Assembly (NCBI RefSeq): GCF_014203735.1
Contig: NZ_JACHJQ010000005.1
Span: 656,869 to 720,868, forward strand
From: Actinophytocola algeriensis
GTDB lineage: Bacteria; Actinomycetota; Actinomycetes; Mycobacteriales; Pseudonocardiaceae
Direction of reading: 5' to 3'
DNA: 64,000 nucleotides
In this document: one piece after another, positions 61,074 to 64,000 of the stretch
Numbering within the stretch: the first letter of the stretch is position 1
How the letters are laid out: each line of letters begins with the position of its first letter
Notes under the pieces: model-generated
What the model saw: the letters and a program-made list of their open reading frames with translations, nothing else
Databases searched by the model: none
What the model was told of the DNA's origin: nothing
Made by a program: the position numbers and the translations under genes

Positions 61074-62054
61074 ATGAGCCACGTCGCGGTCATTTCCATG
61101 GGCGGCACCATCGCCATGGCGCCCAGCGCCAGCGGCGGGATCGTCCCCGCGCTCGGGGCCGACGACCTCGTCGCGTCCGTGCCGGGGCTCGCCGACCTGG
61201 ACGTGAAGATCACCACCGAGTCGCTGCGGTCGCTGCCCAGCCCGTCGCTCGGGTTCGCCGACCTCGTCGCGCTGTCGACGCGGGTCCAGGCGGAGATCGC
61301 GGCCGGGGCGACCGGGGTCGTGATCACGCACGGCACCGACACCATCGAGGAGACCGCGTTCTTCCTCGACCTGACCGTGCCCGGCGACGCGCCCGTCGTG
61401 GTCACCGGCGCGATGCGGCACCCGCACTCCGCGGGCCCCGACGGCCCGGCGAACCTGTACGCCGCGATCCGCGTCGCGCTCTCACCCGCCGCGCGCGGCC
61501 TCGGCGCGCTCGTGGTCATGTCCGACGAGATCCACGGCGCCCGGTTCGTCCGCAAGAACCACACCAGCAGCACCGGCGCGTTCGTCTCACCCGCCTTCGG
61601 TCCGCTCGGGCTGGTCGTCGAGGGCGACCCGCGCATCCGGGGCGTCGCCCGCACCGGCCTCACCCTGCCGGCCCACCAGCGGGTCGCCGACATCCGCGTC
61701 GGCCTGATCACGGTCGCGATGGGCGACGACGGCGAGCTGTTGCGCCGCTCGGGAGACCTGTTCGACGGGATCGTCATCGCGGGCCTCGGTGCCGGGCACG
61801 TGCCGGCCACCATGGTCCCCGTGGTCGCCGAGCAGGCCGCACGCGTGCCGGTGGTCCTGTCGACCCGCACCGGCGCCGGGTCGGTGCTGCGGCACACCTA
61901 CGGCTACCCGGGCTCGGAACGCGACCTGCTCGACCGCGGCCTCATCCAGTCCGGGTTCCTCGACCCCGCCAAGTCACGGGTGCTGCTCACCCTGCTGCTC
62001 GCGACGGAGACGCACAGGTCACAGATCACCCAGGCGTTCGACCTGTACCGGTAG
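61074..62054 (+). CDS. L-asparaginase (type I/II family)
   Basis: The 326-residue amidohydrolase deamidates asparagine. The first catalytic Thr lies in ISMGGTIAM and the second triad lies in [36 protein letters not shown] precedes the substrate Asp. There is no signal peptide, so it is cytosolic. It is coupled to rsmB within the same transcript. ATG 61074 follows a CGGGAG site. Confidence 0.93.
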   Translation: MSHVAVISMGGTIAMAPSASGGIVPALGADDLVASVPGLADLDVKITTESLRSLPSPSLGFADLVALSTRVQAEIAAGATGVVITHGTDTIEETAFFLDLTVPGDAPVVVTGAMRHPHSAGPDGPANLYAAIRVALSPAARGLGALVVMSDEIHGARFVRKNHTSSTGAFVSPAFGPLGLVVEGDPRIRGVARTGLTLPAHQRVADIRVGLITVAMGDDGELLRRSGDLFDGIVIAGLGAGHVPATMVPVVAEQAARVPVVLSTRTGAGSVLRHTYGYPGSERDLLDRGLIQSGFLDPAKSRVLLTLLLATETHRSQITQAFDLYR

Positions 62055-62070
62055 TAATAGGCTCCCATGC

Positions 62071-62763
62071 GTGCCACGAACGCCGATGATCGCGCCCAGC
62101 ATCCTGTCCGCCGACTTCGCCCGGCTCGCCGACGCGACCCAGGCCGTGAAGGGTGCGGACTGGCTGCACGTCGACGTCATGGACGGGCACTTCGTGCCGA
62201 ACCTGACCATCGGGCTGCCGGTGGTCAAAGCGGTCCTGGCCAGCACCGACATCCCCGTCGACTGCCACCTCATGATCGACGACCCCGACCGGTGGGCGGT
62301 CGGTTACGCGGAGGCGGGCGCGCACAACGTGACCGTCCACGTCGAGGCGGCGGCCGACCCGGTGAAACTGGCCCACGACATCCGCGCGGCGGGCGCCATG
62401 GCCGGGCTGTCGATCAAGCCCAGGACCCCGTTCGAGCCCTATGTGGAATTGCTGACCCACTACGACACGTTGCTGGTGATGTCCGTCGAACCCGGGTTCG
62501 GCGGGCAGGAGTTCATCGCCGACGTGCTCGACAAGGTCCGCAAGGCCAGAGCCAAGGTCGACGCCGGGGAGCTGCGGGTGCTGGTCGAGATCGACGGCGG
62601 GATCAACGCCGACACGATCGAGCAGGCCGCGGAGGCCGGTGTGGACTGTTTCGTGGCCGGCTCCGCGGTGTACGGCGCGGCCGACCCCGCCAAGGCGGTC
62701 GGCGCGTTGCGGGAACGAGCACGGACGGCGATGCGGCAGGCACGAGAGACAAGGACGATGTAG
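62071..62763 (+). CDS. rpe: Ribulose-phosphate 3-epimerase
   Basis: The 230-residue TIM-barrel epimerase of the pentose phosphate pathway begins [13 protein letters not shown], with metal ligands in [29 protein letters not shown]-like and [10 protein letters not shown] motifs close the barrel. The GTG at 62071 lies 7 bp after a TAGGCT box (62058-62063), pointing to a leaderless start. ATG 62086 in frame is the alternative. Confidence 0.96.
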   Translation: MPRTPMIAPSILSADFARLADATQAVKGADWLHVDVMDGHFVPNLTIGLPVVKAVLASTDIPVDCHLMIDDPDRWAVGYAEAGAHNVTVHVEAAADPVKLAHDIRAAGAMAGLSIKPRTPFEPYVELLTHYDTLLVMSVEPGFGGQEFIADVLDKVRKARAKVDAGELRVLVEIDGGINADTIEQAAEAGVDCFVAGSAVYGAADPAKAVGALRERARTAMRQARETRTM

Positions 62764-62765
62764 TC

Positions 62766-63428
62766 GTGTTCACGGGGATCGTTGAAGAGCGCGGCGAGGT
62801 CGTCGCCGTCCAGGACCTGCCGGATGCCGCCCGCATCACGGTCGCGGGACCGCTCGTCACCAGTGATGCGCACCAGGGCGACTCGATCGCGGTCAACGGC
62901 GTGTGCCTGACCGTCGTCGAGACCGCGGACGGGGCGTTCACCGCCGACGTCATGCGCGAGACGCTCGTGCGCAGCAGCCTGGACAAGATCAGCGCCGGTG
63001 AGCCGGTCAACCTGGAGCGGGCCGCCGAGGTCGGCAAACGATTCGGCGGGCACATCGTGCAGGGCCATGTCGACGGGACCGGGGTGATCCTGTCCCGCGA
63101 CCCGTCGCCGCACTGGGACCTCGTCCGCATCGGCATGCCGCCCGGCCTGGCGCGCTACCTCGTCGAGAAGGGCTCCATCACCGTCGACGGCGTGTCGCTC
63201 ACCGTGGTCGAGGTGACCGACGACTGGTTCTCCGTGAGCCTCATCCCCGAGACGCTGCGGGCGACCACACTGGGGATGCGCACCCCCGGCGACCGGGTCA
63301 ACCTGGAGGTCGACGTCGTCGCCAAGTACGTCGAGCGGTTGGCCCTGCCACACTTGCGCGGTACCAGTGCCGTGGCGGAGCACAATGACGTCACCGCGGG
63401 CGTCGCGGCAGAGGAGGCTCGTTCATGA
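62766..63428 (+). CDS. ribC: Riboflavin synthase
   Basis: The 220-residue enzyme dismutates lumazine to riboflavin. It has two homologous barrels: the first begins [12 protein letters not shown] and contains [14 protein letters not shown], and the second contains [18 protein letters not shown] 62766 gives the classic M-F-T-G-I-V start. The gene is also called ribE in some species. It starts 2 bp after rpe and overlaps ribBA by 4 bp. Confidence 0.96.
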   Translation: MFTGIVEERGEVVAVQDLPDAARITVAGPLVTSDAHQGDSIAVNGVCLTVVETADGAFTADVMRETLVRSSLDKISAGEPVNLERAAEVGKRFGGHIVQGHVDGTGVILSRDPSPHWDLVRIGMPPGLARYLVEKGSITVDGVSLTVVEVTDDWFSVSLIPETLRATTLGMRTPGDRVNLEVDVVAKYVERLALPHLRGTSAVAEHNDVTAGVAAEEARS

Positions 63429-64000
63429 GCGACATCGAGGGCATCGAGAGGGCGATCTCGGACATCGCCGCGGGACGTCCGGTCATCGTGGTCGACGACG
63501 AGGACCGCGAGAACGAGGGCGACCTGATCTTCGCTGCCGAGAAGGCGACGCCCGAGCTGCTGGCGTTCATGGTCCGGTACACGTCCGGGTACATCTGCGT
63601 GCCGCTGACCGAGTCCGACTGCGACCGGTTGGACCTGCCGCCCATGTTCCACACGAACCAGGACGTGCGCGGCACCGCCTACACCGTCACCGTCGACGCC
63701 AAGGAAGGCGTGAGCACCGGCATCTCCGCGGCCGACCGCGCGCACACGATCCGGTTGCTGGCGAACCGGAAGTCGGAGGCGGGTGACTTCACGCGTCCCG
63801 GCCACGTGGTGCCGCTGCGCGCCAAGGAGGGTGGCGTGCTCCGCCGCCCTGGGCACACCGAGGCCGCCGTCGACCTCGCCGTGCTCGCCGGGCTGCGGCC
63901 CGCCGGCGTGCTGTGCGAGATCGTGTCGCAGAAGGACGAAGGCGACATGGCCCGCCGCGAGGAGCTCGAGGTGTTCGCGGCAGAACACGACCTCGCGATC
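63425..64000 (+). CDS. ribBA: RibBA, DHBP synthase part (3' end outside window)
   Basis: The 192 codons present form the 3,4-dihydroxy-2-butanone-4-phosphate synthase domain. Motifs are [15 protein letters not shown] (metal/catalytic acid residues), [30 protein letters not shown] and a [15 protein letters not shown] end. It uses ribulose-5-phosphate, which links it to rpe upstream. Actinobacteria normally fuse a GTP cyclohydrolase II domain after this point, and that part is outside the window. ATG 63425 overlaps the riboflavin synthase stop (ATGA). Confidence 0.93.
   Translation, partial: MSDIEGIERAISDIAAGRPVIVVDDEDRENEGDLIFAAEKATPELLAFMVRYTSGYICVPLTESDCDRLDLPPMFHTNQDVRGTAYTVTVDAKEGVSTGISAADRAHTIRLLANRKSEAGDFTRPGHVVPLRAKEGGVLRRPGHTEAAVDLAVLAGLRPAGVLCEIVSQKDEGDMARREELEVFAAEHDLAI

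Overview
This window is a stretch of very GC-rich chromosome from a filamentous actinomycete. It carries BldD, the actinobacterial integration host factor mIHF, an XRE/DUF397 pair, an F420-type luciferase-like oxidoreductase, an ATPase-motif-less PriA and a PyrR-led pyr operon. GTG starts dominate and many genes look leaderless. Gene content and order fit the Pseudonocardiales best (for example Lentzea, Saccharothrix or Amycolatopsis relatives). I infer this from gene family and order and cannot name the species. No rRNA, tRNA or CRISPR array was seen.

Layout: (1) 1-8.1 kb is accessory. It starts with a 32-bp tandem repeat, then idi, pnuC, an SRPBCC protein, a D-amino-acid oxidase, an MmcQ/YjbR protein and a decayed MFS transporter. 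Next comes a LexA-controlled radical SAM gene (Rv2578c family) interrupted by an intein inside its iron-sulfur motif, and an XRE-SUKH gene pair. (2) 8.2-24.2 kb is a conserved core (aspS, rarA, DUF948-DUF6167-alaS-ruvX-mltG-aroE) with small accessory genes between aspS and rarA. (3) 24.2-36.9 kb carries the shikimate genes aroC, aroK, aroB and aroQ, followed by pepQ-efp-nusB. The cluster is split by an AlkZ-like gene, a TetR/rhodanese pair, a GNAT-VOC fusion, a lipoprotein and a 0.6-kb repeat-rich gap. (4) 36.9-52.2 kb holds a DMT permease, a methyltransferase, bldD, the operon pyrR-pyrB-pyrC-carA-carB-pyrF with a PyrR-binding leader, and then mihF-gmk-rpoZ-coaBC and metK. (5) 52.2-64 kb holds a DUF5313 gene, the XRE/DUF397 pair, priA, a methyltransferase and an ECF sigma factor with its membrane partner. 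These are followed by def-fmt-rsmB, an asparaginase, rpe, riboflavin synthase and the start of ribBA, which runs off the right edge.

How the genes work together: chorismate synthesis, de novo UMP synthesis, riboflavin synthesis and AdoMet/CoA synthesis are all represented. Many core genes overlap by 4 bp (GTGA/ATGA), which indicates translational coupling. The core backbone is conserved in actinobacteria. The novelty lies in the insertions between core genes and in the non-coding repeats.

The most interesting points are the SOS-controlled, intein-split radical SAM protein, the XRE-SUKH pair whose second gene appears to start at CTG, and a dispersed 21-bp GC-rich repeat. One degenerate copy of that repeat seems to have created a tiny coupling ORF in front of aroQ. 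A long UUCG-capped hairpin is also buried in the coding sequence just after metK.
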